Below, one piece after another: positions 35,013 through 43,780 of a stretch of 64,000 bases of DNA. Where the stretch lies: NCBI GenBank assembly GCA_944325705.1, contig CALVBB010000002.1, positions 91,781-155,780 of the forward strand, written 5' to 3'. The translations under genes were made by a program, and so were the position numbers. The notes under the pieces were generated by a model. It was not told the DNA's origin, made no database searches, and saw only the letters and a list, made by a program, of their open reading frames with translations. Each line of letters opens with the position of its first letter. Position 1 is the first letter of the stretch. The stretch is from Candidatus Gastranaerophilales bacterium. GTDB lineage: Bacteria; Cyanobacteriota; Vampirovibrionia; Gastranaerophilales; Gastranaerophilaceae.

Positions 35013-36140
35013 CTATTTTAAAACTGCAAAAAAATCTTTTCTGTAGTTATTTCTAATTTCGTCAATAAGCACGTTTTTGTTATCTCTCTGCACGTACCAG
35101 TAGTCAAATCCGTTTAATCTTGCAGCCTTTCTTCTGGATAAAAGTGCTGCTGCAGTGTGAATATCAGTTTGTTCTCCGTCCGGAAGCACTACTCTGCCGC
35201 TTCCGAGCAGTGTAACGTATTTGTCTGAATTTTTCAAAAACATCTTTTCGTTTTCATGAAAATAGTTATTTGCAATCATATCCTGCAGGGTAACTTTCGG
35301 TGGCTTTATATCGAAAACAGCTTTTTCAATGTCGCCTATACATTCTATTGTATTGGCGATTCTTTTTTCTCCGAACTGACAGTAAACAGGGCTGGCTTCG
35401 ATTCCGGTGAAGTTTCTGCCGCATTGTTTTGCAACAGCTCCTGTTGTCATTGTTCCGCCAAACGGGTCAAGGACGGTATCCCCTAATTTTGATGAAATAT
35501 TAATTATCCTGTAAAGAAGCTCCTGCGGCTTCTGGGTTGAATGAAGTTTGTTGCCGTCTTTATCTTTCAAACGTTCATTACCCTGACAGACTGCAATCCT
35601 CCACACAGAACCCAGCTGTTTTCTTACGCCTTTTTGAAATTCTTCTTCCGTAACATTATCTTTATTAAGCTCTTTGGCTGTCTTATAATTAAATGTATAT
35701 TTTGACTTGCTGCTTTTAGCCGCCCATATTAAAGTTTCGTGGCTGTTGTTAAGTCTTGTGCCTTTAAAATTAGGGGTAGGATTTTTTTTGTGCCAGATAA
35801 CATCGTTTATAATCCAGAACCCGAGTTCCTGCATCATATTTCCTATTGTGTAAATACATTGCATGCTGCCGATTACCCAGATTGAACCGTTAGGTTTCAA
35901 TACTCTGCGGCAGCCTTCAAGCCAGTTGCGTGTAAAACTAATATAATCATCAAGACATTCAAACTGATTATCCCATTCGTCAGAGCAGCCGTTGAATTCT
36001 GAGCCTTCTACTCTGTGGAGAACTCCTGAAGTTCTCATCCAGTATGGCGGATCTGCAAATATTAAATCAACTGAATTTTCAGGCAGTTTTTTTAGTTCAT
36101 CTATACAGTTACCGTTAATTATTTTTGAATAAGTTTCCAT
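35013..36140 (-). CDS. DNA adenine methyltransferase, HinfI/CcrM-like
   Basis: 375 residues, beta-class N6-adenine methyltransferase. Catalytic motif IV is FADPPYWMRTSG (near residue 29), followed by SIWVIGSMQCIY, NDVIWHKKNPTPNF and HSTQKPQELLYR. The SAM-binding motif I reads DPFGGTMTTGAVA: M231 replaces the usual last glycine of F-x-G-x-G. The C-terminal ~100 residues resemble the RAMA domain of M.HinfI and CcrM. Expected to protect GANTC sites from the partner nuclease. Confidence 0.9.
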   Translation of the reverse strand: METYSKIINGNCIDELKKLPENSVDLIFADPPYWMRTSGVLHRVEGSEFNGCSDEWDNQFECLDDYISFTRNWLEGCRRVLKPNGSIWVIGSMQCIYTIGNMMQELGFWIINDVIWHKKNPTPNFKGTRLNNSHETLIWAAKSSKSKYTFNYKTAKELNKDNVTEEEFQKGVRKQLGSVWRIAVCQGNERLKDKDGNKLHSTQKPQELLYRIINISSKLGDTVLDPFGGTMTTGAVAKQCGRNFTGIEASPVYCQFGEKRIANTIECIGDIEKAVFDIKPPKVTLQDMIANNYFHENEKMFLKNSDKYVTLLGSGRVVLPDGEQTDIHTAAALLSRRKAARLNGFDYWYVQRDNKNVLIDEIRNNYRKDFFAVLK

Positions 36141-36227
36141 GAAAACCTCAGCACAATCCCCTTAGATATTATTATTTTAATCGAAATACGATTTTAGAAC
36201 AAAGAATTTAAGAAATTTTAAGAGGGC

Positions 36228-37001
36228 TTAATCCATGAGTTTTGTAACAATTACCGGAAGGTCGTTGTAATACATCGGAATCTGTTTTGTCCTGTTTGTG
36301 TAAGCTGTCCAGACAACGCCCGAGTAAGAATTTTTGCTAATTTCAATAAGCTGGTTTTCAAGATTTGAATTATTTCTCTTAAATATTTTGAGATTAATCA
36401 GGTTATCCATGTTGCCTATATCAATGAGTGTAAGTTTTCCTTCTTTTTTAAATGTTTCCTGCGCTTCTTTAATGGCGTCCTTAACCCATTTCATTTTATT
36501 TTCTTTTTTTCTGGATGCGCACTCGGAAATTCTTCTGCATCTTATCCCTAAATTTTGTGCATGTTCATAAAACGCATCAAGCACATCTTTTGTTGAGGCT
36601 ACATCGTTGTCCGCAATGATTACGCCTGATTTAAAATGTTTTTTTGATTTTATAATGGATTTATCGCCGGCGAGATGGGCTTTTAACGGGTAAAGAATGC
36701 TTGTTTTTAATTCTTTTGCTGTGCGCTTGAACGGAATTTTGTTCAGGCCCAGGTTTTTATCTCCAAGTTCGACAATACTATCAGGAAGTTTTCGTCTGCC
36801 TTTAATCCTAAACAGTGTCACAACAACCGCGGCAGCTGCGCACCCTATTAAAAATTTTCTGAAATTATGTCGATTAAAGGCTTCCGGCTGGTTTTTAGGC
36901 AGGCAGGCAAATTCACTTAAAACAGCCGGCTGCGGTGCTGCCGGGTTTCTCTGCTGTGTCTTAGCAATATTATCACCAAAAGAAATCCGCTGAACTTTCA
37001 T
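36228..37001 (-). CDS. Hypothetical membrane-anchored protein with N-terminal tag
   Basis: 257 residues, not recognised. It begins MKVQRISFGDN (tag), followed by a proline-rich linker, one membrane helix (about 47-64) and a soluble C-terminal domain with alternating strands: SGVIIADNDVASTKDVL, LTLIDIGNMDNLI, SGVVWTAYTN. These have the look of an alpha/beta, perhaps AAA-like, nucleotide fold, but no Walker A motif is present. No clear ribosome binding site before ATG 37001. Confidence 0.55.
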   Translation of the reverse strand: MKVQRISFGDNIAKTQQRNPAAPQPAVLSEFACLPKNQPEAFNRHNFRKFLIGCAAAAVVVTLFRIKGRRKLPDSIVELGDKNLGLNKIPFKRTAKELKTSILYPLKAHLAGDKSIIKSKKHFKSGVIIADNDVASTKDVLDAFYEHAQNLGIRCRRISECASRKKENKMKWVKDAIKEAQETFKKEGKLTLIDIGNMDNLINLKIFKRNNSNLENQLIEISKNSYSGVVWTAYTNRTKQIPMYYNDLPVIVTKLMD

Positions 37002-37044
37002 ATCTTGTATTTTAAGTTTAAAAAAAGTAAATTTTGCGTGTTTG

Positions 37045-37058
37045 TTAAGAATTATTGC
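37045..37058 (+). promoter_or_regulatory. Upstream 14-base element (copy 2)
   Basis: TTAAGAATTATTGC differs from the element at 54306-54319 at two positions and lies 77 bases before the superoxide reductase start at 37135, the same orientation and nearly the same distance as the other copies. Confidence 0.4.
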
Positions 37059-37134
37059 GTCTTAATAATTAACCCTATCCGGCAATGTGTTTATTATGAA
37101 TTGGATATATTCTCATTTCAGGAAAGGAGAATAT

Positions 37135-37533
37135 ATGACAGAAAAATTACAGATGTACCGCTGTGAAGTCTGCGGCAATTTTGTTCAAGTGCTTCTGGCA
37201 GGGGCCGGCGAACTTGTCTGCTGCGGCCAGCCAATGAAACTTATAACTCCAAATACTGTTGAAGATGCTGCTCTTGAAAAACATATACCAGTTTTTATTA
37301 AAGATGAAAACGGTAAATCTATAATTCAGGTAGGTTCAACCCCTCATCCTATGGAGGATAAACATTACATAATGTTTATTGAAACTATTTCCGGCGACGG
37401 AAACAGGGTTAAAGTTGAATATCTTTATCCTGAGATGAAACCTGAAATAGAATTAGAAGAAAATAAAACCGGCAGAGAAAAAGCTCTTGCATTTTGCAAT
37501 ATTCACGGTTTATGGGAGGGTCAAAGTGATTAA
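37135..37533 (+). CDS. dfx: Desulfoferrodoxin (superoxide reductase)
   Basis: 132 residues from ATG 37135, set by AAAGGAG. The N-terminal desulforedoxin domain has four iron-binding cysteines (YRCEVCGNF and LVCCGQPM). The superoxide reductase domain has the histidine/cysteine ligands in EKHIPVF, STPHPMEDKHYI and CNIHGLW. It reduces superoxide to hydrogen peroxide without making oxygen, a defence typical of anaerobes. It overlaps the ferritin gene by 8 bases, so iron storage is co-produced. Confidence 0.93.
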   Translation: MTEKLQMYRCEVCGNFVQVLLAGAGELVCCGQPMKLITPNTVEDAALEKHIPVFIKDENGKSIIQVGSTPHPMEDKHYIMFIETISGDGNRVKVEYLYPEMKPEIELEENKTGREKALAFCNIHGLWEGQSD

Positions 37534-38035
37534 TAAAAAAGTAGAGGAAATTTTAAATGCACAGATTAATAAAGAATTCTATTCCGCTTATTTATATCTT
37601 GCTATGTCTGCTCATTTTGATGAAATTGGTCTTAAAGGATTTTCTCATTGGACAAAGGTTCAGGCTCGCGAGGAAGTAGACCATGGAATGATATTATTTG
37701 ATTACATAATTGAACGCGACGGAAATGTTGATTTAAAACAAATAGAGGCTCCGCAGTACAATTTTGGCGAACCGCTTGAAATTTTTGAACAAATCTTCCG
37801 CCACGAATGTTCAGTAACGGAAAGTATAGAATGTGTTGCTTCAATGAGCGAGGAAGAATGCGATATGGCTACCCGTCACTTTATCAACTGGTATATTCAG
37901 GAACAGGTTGAAGAAGAGGCAAGCGTAGATGATATAATAAAGAAGATGAAAATGTTCGGACAGGATAAATCAATCCTTTATCATATAGATATAGAACTTG
38001 GAAAACGCGAATACTCACAACATAAATATTCATAA
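37526..38035 (+). CDS. ftn: Ferritin
   Basis: 169 residues, starting at GTG 37526 with GGAGGG just upstream inside the dfx gene. Four-helix ferritin with ferroxidase-centre ligands: INKEFYSAYLYLAMSAHF (Glu), VQAREEVDHGM (Glu, His) and QEQVEEEASV (Glu/Gln). Stores ferric iron in a 24-mer cage. Coupled to superoxide reductase, so the pair limits Fenton chemistry: one removes superoxide, the other free iron. Confidence 0.93.
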   Translation: MINKKVEEILNAQINKEFYSAYLYLAMSAHFDEIGLKGFSHWTKVQAREEVDHGMILFDYIIERDGNVDLKQIEAPQYNFGEPLEIFEQIFRHECSVTESIECVASMSEEECDMATRHFINWYIQEQVEEEASVDDIIKKMKMFGQDKSILYHIDIELGKREYSQHKYS

Positions 38036-38048
38036 CATTAAAAAAGAG

Positions 38049-38074
38049 CCGGCAGGACACTTCTGCCGGTTTTT
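38049..38074 (+). terminator. Terminator of the dfx-ferritin operon
   Basis: CCGGCAG-GACACTT-CTGCCGG followed by TTTTT, 14 bases after the ferritin stop. Confidence 0.9.
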
Positions 38075-38169
38075 ATATTATATATCCTGTTCGTCAAGCT
38101 GCTTAATTATTATTGCAATTTTGTAAAGAATTTGTCCGGAATCCAAAAACAGCGTATTATTATATTATT

Positions 38170-39762
38170 ATGATTAGCGGAAAAATAGTAATTGTTGATG
38201 ATGAAAAGATTGTCACCTCTGCTTTTAAAACTTTGCTTAGAGTAGAGGGATTTTCTGATGTGAATTGTTTTAATAACCCCGAAGAAGCTGTTGAGTTTTT
38301 GAAAAATAATACCCCTGATATTATTATTTCCGACTTTTTAATGCCGCAGATGAACGGGCTTGAATTCCTTACAAAAGCAAAATCGCTTTATCCGGAAGTC
38401 AGTATGATACTCCTTACCGGTTATGCTGATAAAGAAAATGCTATTAAGGCGATTAATGAAATCGGGCTTTATAAATATATTGAAAAGCCGTGGGATAACG
38501 ATGACCTTTTAATGAATATTAGAAACGGTATTGAAAGAAGCCATCTTCTGGGCGATTTAAGGGATAAAATTAAACAACTGGAGGAAGCAAAATCTCAGCT
38601 TGAAGTTTATTCTACAAAGCTTGAAGAACTCGTTGCAGAGCGCACCAGAGATTTGCTGATTGCAAACAGCAAACTTTCGGGCATTATAAACTACTGCGCG
38701 GACGGAATTATTATTATTGATAAAAAAGGTCATATAGAACAGGCAAACCCTGCCTGTGAAAATATGACAGGATTGAGCGAGAGTGCACTTTGCAAAAAGA
38801 AATTTCAGGAAATTGCCTTTATAACATCAAAGGGTGATAATTCTGCTGCAAACAATCCGGACGGTGTTATTTTCGGATTAAATAAGGACGCCAAAGATGT
38901 TCTTGTTAAAGACTGCTGTATAAGGAATTTTCTCGGCGACGGAACGCTTCCTGTTGAGATTAATTTTGCTGCAATATCAACAGATGACGAAAGTGAAGAA
39001 AAGTACGTAGGTGTAATTAGAGATGTCAGCAAACATAAAGAAACTGAGCGTTTGCGTGATGATTTTATAGCAACATTGACACATGATTTGAGAACTCCGC
39101 TTCTGGCAGCAATCCAGACATTAAAATTTTTCCTTGACGGTTCTTTAGGCCCTGTTGAGGAGAAACAGGCTGTTTTATTGTCTACAATGCTTCAAAGTAA
39201 CGAGGATTTGCTCGGGCTTGTTAATGCGCTTCTTGAAGTTTACAGGTTTGAGAGCGGAAAGCTCACTCTCTGCAAGACAGTTTTCTCTGTAAAAGAGCTT
39301 GTAACACAGTGTTATGATGAACTTAAGCCTCTTGCAGACAGAAAAAATATTGATTTTAAACTTGTCTGTGAGTGTGATGACAGGACTGAAATTACTGCAG
39401 ACAAGTCAGAACTTAAACGTGTAATCATAAACCTCTGCGGAAACGCTGTGAATTATACCAACAAAAACGGAACTATTGAGGTGCTTGCCAAAGTTCAGTC
39501 CGGAGATTTTATCTTTTCTGTTACAGATAACGGAAACGGGATTCCAAAAGAAGATATTCCGAATCTTTTTAATAGATTTTCACAAGGGACAAGCCGAAAA
39601 CGTTCAACAGGCACAGGTTTGGGACTTTATCTTTCAAGACAGATAATCGAAGCCCATGGAGGAAAAATCTGGTTGGACAGCAAACTTAATAAGGGCAGCG
39701 AATTCACATTTTTGTTAACTGATGTAGTAGTAAATACGGAAAGACGGGTAGTAAATGGTTAA
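38170..39762 (+). CDS. Cytoplasmic hybrid: receiver-PAS-histidine kinase
   Basis: 530 residues from ATG 38170. An N-terminal receiver domain (IVIVDDEK, phospho-acceptor D55 in IIISDFLMPQ, LLTGYAD, YIEKPW) is joined by a coiled coil (about 130-175) to a PAS domain (GIIIIDKKGHIEQANPACENMTG) and a HisKA/HATPase core: THDLRTPLLAAIQ, NLCGNAVNYTN, DNGNGIP, GTGLGLYLSRQI. No membrane helix, so it reads cytoplasmic or relayed signals. The next gene, a NarL-type regulator, overlaps by 8 bases and is the obvious partner. Confidence 0.9.
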   Translation: MISGKIVIVDDEKIVTSAFKTLLRVEGFSDVNCFNNPEEAVEFLKNNTPDIIISDFLMPQMNGLEFLTKAKSLYPEVSMILLTGYADKENAIKAINEIGLYKYIEKPWDNDDLLMNIRNGIERSHLLGDLRDKIKQLEEAKSQLEVYSTKLEELVAERTRDLLIANSKLSGIINYCADGIIIIDKKGHIEQANPACENMTGLSESALCKKKFQEIAFITSKGDNSAANNPDGVIFGLNKDAKDVLVKDCCIRNFLGDGTLPVEINFAAISTDDESEEKYVGVIRDVSKHKETERLRDDFIATLTHDLRTPLLAAIQTLKFFLDGSLGPVEEKQAVLLSTMLQSNEDLLGLVNALLEVYRFESGKLTLCKTVFSVKELVTQCYDELKPLADRKNIDFKLVCECDDRTEITADKSELKRVIINLCGNAVNYTNKNGTIEVLAKVQSGDFIFSVTDNGNGIPKEDIPNLFNRFSQGTSRKRSTGTGLGLYLSRQIIEAHGGKIWLDSKLNKGSEFTFLLTDVVVNTERRVVNG

Positions 39763-40420
39763 GGTTCTTATTATAGAGGATCAGGATATGGCAAGGGTTG
39801 CGCTTTCGGTCGTTTTGAGCAAGAACCCTAATATTGAAATTCAGGACATGGCAGTTGACGGTCAGGAAGGTGTTGACAAGGCGCTTGCACTTAAACCCGA
39901 TCTTGTAATTATGGATATTGGACTTCCGACAATTGACGGTATTGAAGCTACAAGACAGATAAAAGAAGTTAATCCTAAGATTAAGGTTTTGATGTACACC
40001 TCACGGGAGTGTGAGGATGATATTTTTGATGCGTTTCAAGCTGGTGCGGACGGGTATATCACTAAAGGTGCAACTGTTGAACAAACTCTGTCTGCTGTGC
40101 TTGCAGTAAGCGAGGGAACCGGCTGGCTTGATCCTGCTATTGCAAAGGTTGTTTTGACAAATATCAGACGTTCTACGCCTGCAGAAGGCCGGCGCGGCGA
40201 AATTAACTACAAGCTCGGCAAAAATCTCTACGGATTAACCGAGCGGGAAATGGATGTTCTTGCACTTATTGTGGACGGACTTACAAACCCGCAGATTGCA
40301 GAGCGGCTTTATATTACAATTTCAACAACCAAAACTCATGTCCACAGCATTTTGCAAAAGCTCTATGTTAAAACAAGAGCAAAAGCTACAGCTATGGCAA
40401 TGAAAGAGGGGCTTGTCTAG
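39755..40420 (+). CDS. NarL/LuxR-family response regulator
   Basis: 221 residues. Receiver domain with IEDQD, phosphorylation site D54 in LVIMDIGLP, the switch residue region LMYTSRE and the usual lysine in GYITKGA. The C-terminal LuxR-type helix-turn-helix is LTEREMDVLALIVDGLTNPQIAERLYIT with recognition helix STTKTHVHSILQKL. It is translated from an 8-base overlap with the hybrid kinase, which probably phosphorylates it. Targets are unknown. Confidence 0.93.
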   Translation: MVKVLIIEDQDMARVALSVVLSKNPNIEIQDMAVDGQEGVDKALALKPDLVIMDIGLPTIDGIEATRQIKEVNPKIKVLMYTSRECEDDIFDAFQAGADGYITKGATVEQTLSAVLAVSEGTGWLDPAIAKVVLTNIRRSTPAEGRRGEINYKLGKNLYGLTEREMDVLALIVDGLTNPQIAERLYITISTTKTHVHSILQKLYVKTRAKATAMAMKEGLV

Positions 40421-41968
40421 GTGGTGCGGTTTCTATATGCAGGGCAAAGCCGGCGGATTTTACAGACCTACAGCAGGGGCTGTCGTGAGTTTCCGGTAAT
40501 TTTCTCAGGCAAAGTTTGCAGGATTGGGGGCTGTTTCAAGCCAGGACATCTGTGTGTTATGCTTCTAGGATTTCTTTTAAGCATTGTGCCGGTACAGGCG
40601 CTTGAGATGCCTGATATAACAATGCCTTCTCTGAAAAAAGATGCAAAAGAGCGTGAGGCAGAATATATTCATAATGTTCAAAAGCAGGAGGTTAAAGAAG
40701 AACACGAGCGGCGTAAAATGAACAGAAACCCGTCAGGTTTCATGACGGTTGAGGAATATGAAATGCTTTCCGCACCGAAAGATAAGACTCAGGCTGAGAT
40801 TGAAATTCCAAAACTTGAAACACCGTCTGATATGAAGTATATTCCTCAGCCTACTTATAAAATTGTACGCTATAACAATCCTCCGGGAAGTCCGGAAATT
40901 TCTCTGAAACGCGGCACATTCCATAACATGCGCCAGCAAAACGCTCAAGGGATTGCCTCGCCGGATTTCCAAATACTTGTTTACCCGTCAGTTTATTACT
41001 ATCCGAGCAGTGCGGCAGTGGCATGCGACCTGTTTGTAATCCCGCTTGAGCAGCATGAAACAAATTTGAATAAAATAATGAAAGCAAATGTTATGCACCG
41101 CTGGGCGGAACCGATTTTATCCACTGATAAGTCAATAAGAGATGCCTATTCATTCAGAACGCTTACGCCAGTTGACTTTTCTGCCGACGGTACAAAGCTT
41201 CTGGTAAAAGAAAAAGTCGGATATTCTGACAGAGAAGGTATCTGGCAGACAAATGCCATTGTGTATGATTTCAATACTAAAACTTCCTACAATCTTGTTG
41301 AACTGAGGGATGCGGTTGTGTATTACTGGAAAGAATACAGAAATGTTAATCTTGACGATAAACGCTGGGACTTGTATCCTCTCGGGTTTGATATAAATGA
41401 GCCTGACAGGGTTATTTCTTATGCTTACGCATATACAGGCGACGCGCCTGTGTTTCTGGGCAGTTGGAGTATAGATAGTCACGGTGAGCAGGCAAGGCTG
41501 ATTTCATTCACAAATAAAGATGTTCAGGTCAGCATGAACGGTTTTAAGATTGTGCAAGACGGTGTTGTTCCGCCGGATTTACTGAAAAACGAGGAAAAAG
41601 CAGTTAAAAAGTACGAAAAATCAGAAGAAAAACGCAAAAAAGCAGAAGAAAAAGCTGAACTTAAGCAGATGGACGCCGAGTATAAGCAAAAAATTAAAGA
41701 GATGGATGAGGCGTTTAAAAAGCAGCAAAAGGATTACAAATTACAGGATAAGCTTCAGGGTTCAACCTCCCAGAATGATACCGTTGAAAAATATGATGAA
41801 TTAAAAGCAAAGCAGGAACAGAAAGCTGCTGCAAAAGCGGCTAAAAAGCAGGCGGCAGAAGCCCGCAAAAAACAGAAAGAACTTGCACGCGAGGTAAGAC
41901 GTCAGCAAAAATTAAAACAGAAACAGCAAAAAGAACTTGAAAAACAGCAGAAAAATCAGGAAAGCTAA
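40421..41968 (+). CDS. Hypothetical exported protein with Lys/Gln-rich coiled-coil tail
   Basis: 515 residues if GTG 40421, directly after the regulator stop, is used. ATG 40559 would give 469 residues starting with a signal peptide (MLLGFLLSIVPVQA-LEM), and the Cys/Arg-rich first 46 residues look less like protein. The middle (about 120-395) is a globular domain with beta-rich repeats (DFSADGTKLLVKEKVGY resembles a propeller-like blade). The last ~120 residues are a highly charged K/E/Q coiled coil. Unrecognised family; probably made with the two-component operon. Confidence 0.65.
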   Translation: MVRFLYAGQSRRILQTYSRGCREFPVIFSGKVCRIGGCFKPGHLCVMLLGFLLSIVPVQALEMPDITMPSLKKDAKEREAEYIHNVQKQEVKEEHERRKMNRNPSGFMTVEEYEMLSAPKDKTQAEIEIPKLETPSDMKYIPQPTYKIVRYNNPPGSPEISLKRGTFHNMRQQNAQGIASPDFQILVYPSVYYYPSSAAVACDLFVIPLEQHETNLNKIMKANVMHRWAEPILSTDKSIRDAYSFRTLTPVDFSADGTKLLVKEKVGYSDREGIWQTNAIVYDFNTKTSYNLVELRDAVVYYWKEYRNVNLDDKRWDLYPLGFDINEPDRVISYAYAYTGDAPVFLGSWSIDSHGEQARLISFTNKDVQVSMNGFKIVQDGVVPPDLLKNEEKAVKKYEKSEEKRKKAEEKAELKQMDAEYKQKIKEMDEAFKKQQKDYKLQDKLQGSTSQNDTVEKYDELKAKQEQKAAAKAAKKQAAEARKKQKELAREVRRQQKLKQKQQKELEKQQKNQES

Positions 41969-42222
41969 GATGCCTGAGAGTTTATAAGTTTTAACTTCTC
42001 GCTGTGTGAAAGCTGCTTTATTCTGTATTCTTCTTTCATGGCTTCAGACTTTGTGTCAAATTCTTTTGTGTAAACAATTTTCAAAGGTTTATGAGCGCGT
42101 GTATATTTAGCACCTCTGCCTTCTATATGTGCCTGAAATCGTTTTTCAACGTCGTCCGTATATCCGCAATACAGTGCTCCACCTTCTATAAGAAGAATAT
42201 ATGTGTAATATTTTTTTTCCAT
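41965..42222 (-). CDS. GIY-YIG endonuclease-family small protein
   Basis: 85 residues, the length of the stand-alone UvrC-type GIY-YIG domain. Marks: YTYILLIEGGALYCGYTDDVEKRFQAH (the Y-I-L and Y-C-G-Y pair with Arg), GRGAKYTRAHKPL and the Glu-containing EYRIKQL. Members bind or cut nucleic acid, role unclear. It overlaps the end of the exported-protein gene by 4 bases, tail to tail. Confidence 0.88.
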   Translation of the reverse strand: MEKKYYTYILLIEGGALYCGYTDDVEKRFQAHIEGRGAKYTRAHKPLKIVYTKEFDTKSEAMKEEYRIKQLSHSEKLKLINSQAS

Positions 42223-42243
42223 ACAGAAATTTTACAATAAAAA

Positions 42244-42264
42244 AGCGGCATTTTTTAAGCCGCT
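42244..42264 (-). terminator. Terminator after the Cys/Gly-rich protein gene
   Basis: AGCGGC/GCCGCT stem with a T run in the minus-strand direction, about 45 bases after the stop at 42310. Confidence 0.75.
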
Positions 42265-42309
42265 GATTTATCCATTTTCATTTATTTCTTATTTCACATC
42301 TTTTATTAA

Positions 42310-42675
42310 TTATACAAATGATGAGAAGCCGCCGCCGGATGAGCAGGATGCGCCTGAAGTTGCACCGGAAAAGCTTCCGCAGCCGCCTGCAGATACTCCG
42401 GAACAATCAGTGCCTACTGTTGCAACAGCTGTCGCAAAGCCTGCCATAAAGTTTGAAGTAGCAACTGTTTCTCCGTCTGCATAAGGTGTATAATTTGAAA
42501 AATCTATTGTCTGTGCAAAAGGGTTTGAGGAGCTGAATGTATCGTAAGCATCGCTTTTAGCAAACCAGCTGTACTGTGGATGATAGGCTAATGAACCTGC
42601 AGTTTCAGCTGTTTCAACAGGTTTTGTATTTGCTGTGCTGTTAAGATTGTTTGTAGATTTAGTATCAATATTCAT
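42310..42675 (-). CDS. Small protein with Cys/Gly/Ser-rich C terminus
   Basis: 121 residues, unrecognised. The first ~85 residues are polar and aromatic (AYHPQYSWFAKSDAYDTF), without a signal peptide. The last 35 are almost only G, S, C, A and T, with four cysteines spaced in DCSGVS, GGCGSFSG and ASCSSGGGF. It has a strong ribosome binding site (GAGGAGC), an upstream 14-base element and its own terminator, so it is a single, probably well-expressed unit. Could be a modified-peptide precursor, a metal-binding or a disulfide-rich surface protein; no modification enzyme lies next to it. Confidence 0.6.
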   Translation of the reverse strand: MNIDTKSTNNLNSTANTKPVETAETAGSLAYHPQYSWFAKSDAYDTFSSSNPFAQTIDFSNYTPYADGETVATSNFMAGFATAVATVGTDCSGVSAGGCGSFSGATSGASCSSGGGFSSFV

Positions 42676-42758
42676 AACTGCTCCTCAATGTATTCTATCC
42701 TCTTTACACTTATATAAAAAAAAATAAAAATCTCTGATTTCAGCATGCTTATTTTTCA

Positions 42759-42772
42759 GTTACATTTCTTAA
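42759..42772 (-). promoter_or_regulatory. Upstream 14-base element (copy 3)
   Basis: TTAAGAAATGTAAC on the minus strand, 84 bases before ATG 42675. It matches 12 of 14 bases of the element at 22800 and 54306. Confidence 0.4.
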
Positions 42773-42834
42773 CAAAAGTATCAAAAAAAATTATTTACAT
42801 GTATTCTAATATACAAAAGAAAGGATTAGAGTTT

Positions 42835-43704
42835 ATGAAAGTTAACAGTATCGGGTGTAATTATTCAATTCCGCAGTTTTCCGGAAAAAACAAGAAAAAT
42901 AGCAATGTAGAATACAAAAATAACAAAAATAAAAAAGTTCTGGTAATAAAGCCGGAGCAGCTTTCTGACAATGCAAAAAAAGCATTGAAAACTTTACTTA
43001 TCAGTGCGATGATTGCAACTCCTGCAGTTACGAATACTTCCTGCGAAAAGTGGTCTGATGTTGATGTATGGGTAAATCCTGACCCTGAAAGCTACAAAGA
43101 TTATATGTATATCCTTCCGCCACGAGAAGAAAGCGGTATTAAAATGCCGGCAGATACGGTTAATGTAAAGCACAACTTTAAAGTTAACAAAGACTTAAAT
43201 AATAATTTGAACACAATGCTTAACGCTTTAAATATACCAAGATTCACCGAAGGGGCGCTTCCTGTAGGTATGTCATGGCTTAAGCAGAAAGAAAACGGTG
43301 ATAAAAGCTTAGTTAGACTAAGCCTTAACGATGCTAATTCTGCTGAAGGTAAATACGTTTATGACAGCATGGAATATACTGAAAGCGGTTTAAATAATAC
43401 TGGTAAATTGATTATTTCAAATAATGGAAACGATATAAATGCAAGCATTGAGCAAAACGGTCAGACAAAAAATTATACATTCAAACGTGAAGGCCGAGAA
43501 ATCGTCTGCTATGACAGTGATTCAAATGCTAAAAAAGCAGTATATTGCGAATCAGTCATTACCGATGAAAACTCAAATGAAAAACATTGCGTTGTAAAAG
43601 AAAACTTTGATGAAAACGGCGAGACATCTGCGCTTGATCTGATGAGCGGCTTCCGCTTATGGTCGTATTCTCCTGATTTACCGAATATTACATCTTTAGA
43701 TTGA
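42835..43704 (+). CDS. Hypothetical protein with N-terminal tag and lipoprotein-like segment
   Basis: 289 residues from ATG 42835, set by AAAGGA. It begins MKVNSIGCNYSIPQFSGKN (tag), then a Lys/Asn-rich linker, a hydrophobic segment (about 46-62: LLISAMIATPAV) and TNTSC, which looks like a lipobox although it lies unusually far from the N terminus. The remainder is a soluble beta-rich domain. If processed at the Cys, the protein would be a lipoprotein with a very long leader. Function unknown. Confidence 0.6.
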   Translation: MKVNSIGCNYSIPQFSGKNKKNSNVEYKNNKNKKVLVIKPEQLSDNAKKALKTLLISAMIATPAVTNTSCEKWSDVDVWVNPDPESYKDYMYILPPREESGIKMPADTVNVKHNFKVNKDLNNNLNTMLNALNIPRFTEGALPVGMSWLKQKENGDKSLVRLSLNDANSAEGKYVYDSMEYTESGLNNTGKLIISNNGNDINASIEQNGQTKNYTFKREGREIVCYDSDSNAKKAVYCESVITDENSNEKHCVVKENFDENGETSALDLMSGFRLWSYSPDLPNITSLD

Positions 43705-43780
43705 TAAATTATAATCCTTTGATTGATGTCCTTTTGTTTCTATACGTGTATTCTTAATATGTAAGAAGGATTAGGGGATC

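Noticed and set aside
40421..40558. First 46 codons of the exported-protein ORF as a twin-arginine signal
   Set aside because: The arginine pairs do not precede the hydrophobic segment in Tat spacing; a plain signal peptide from ATG 40559 explains it better.
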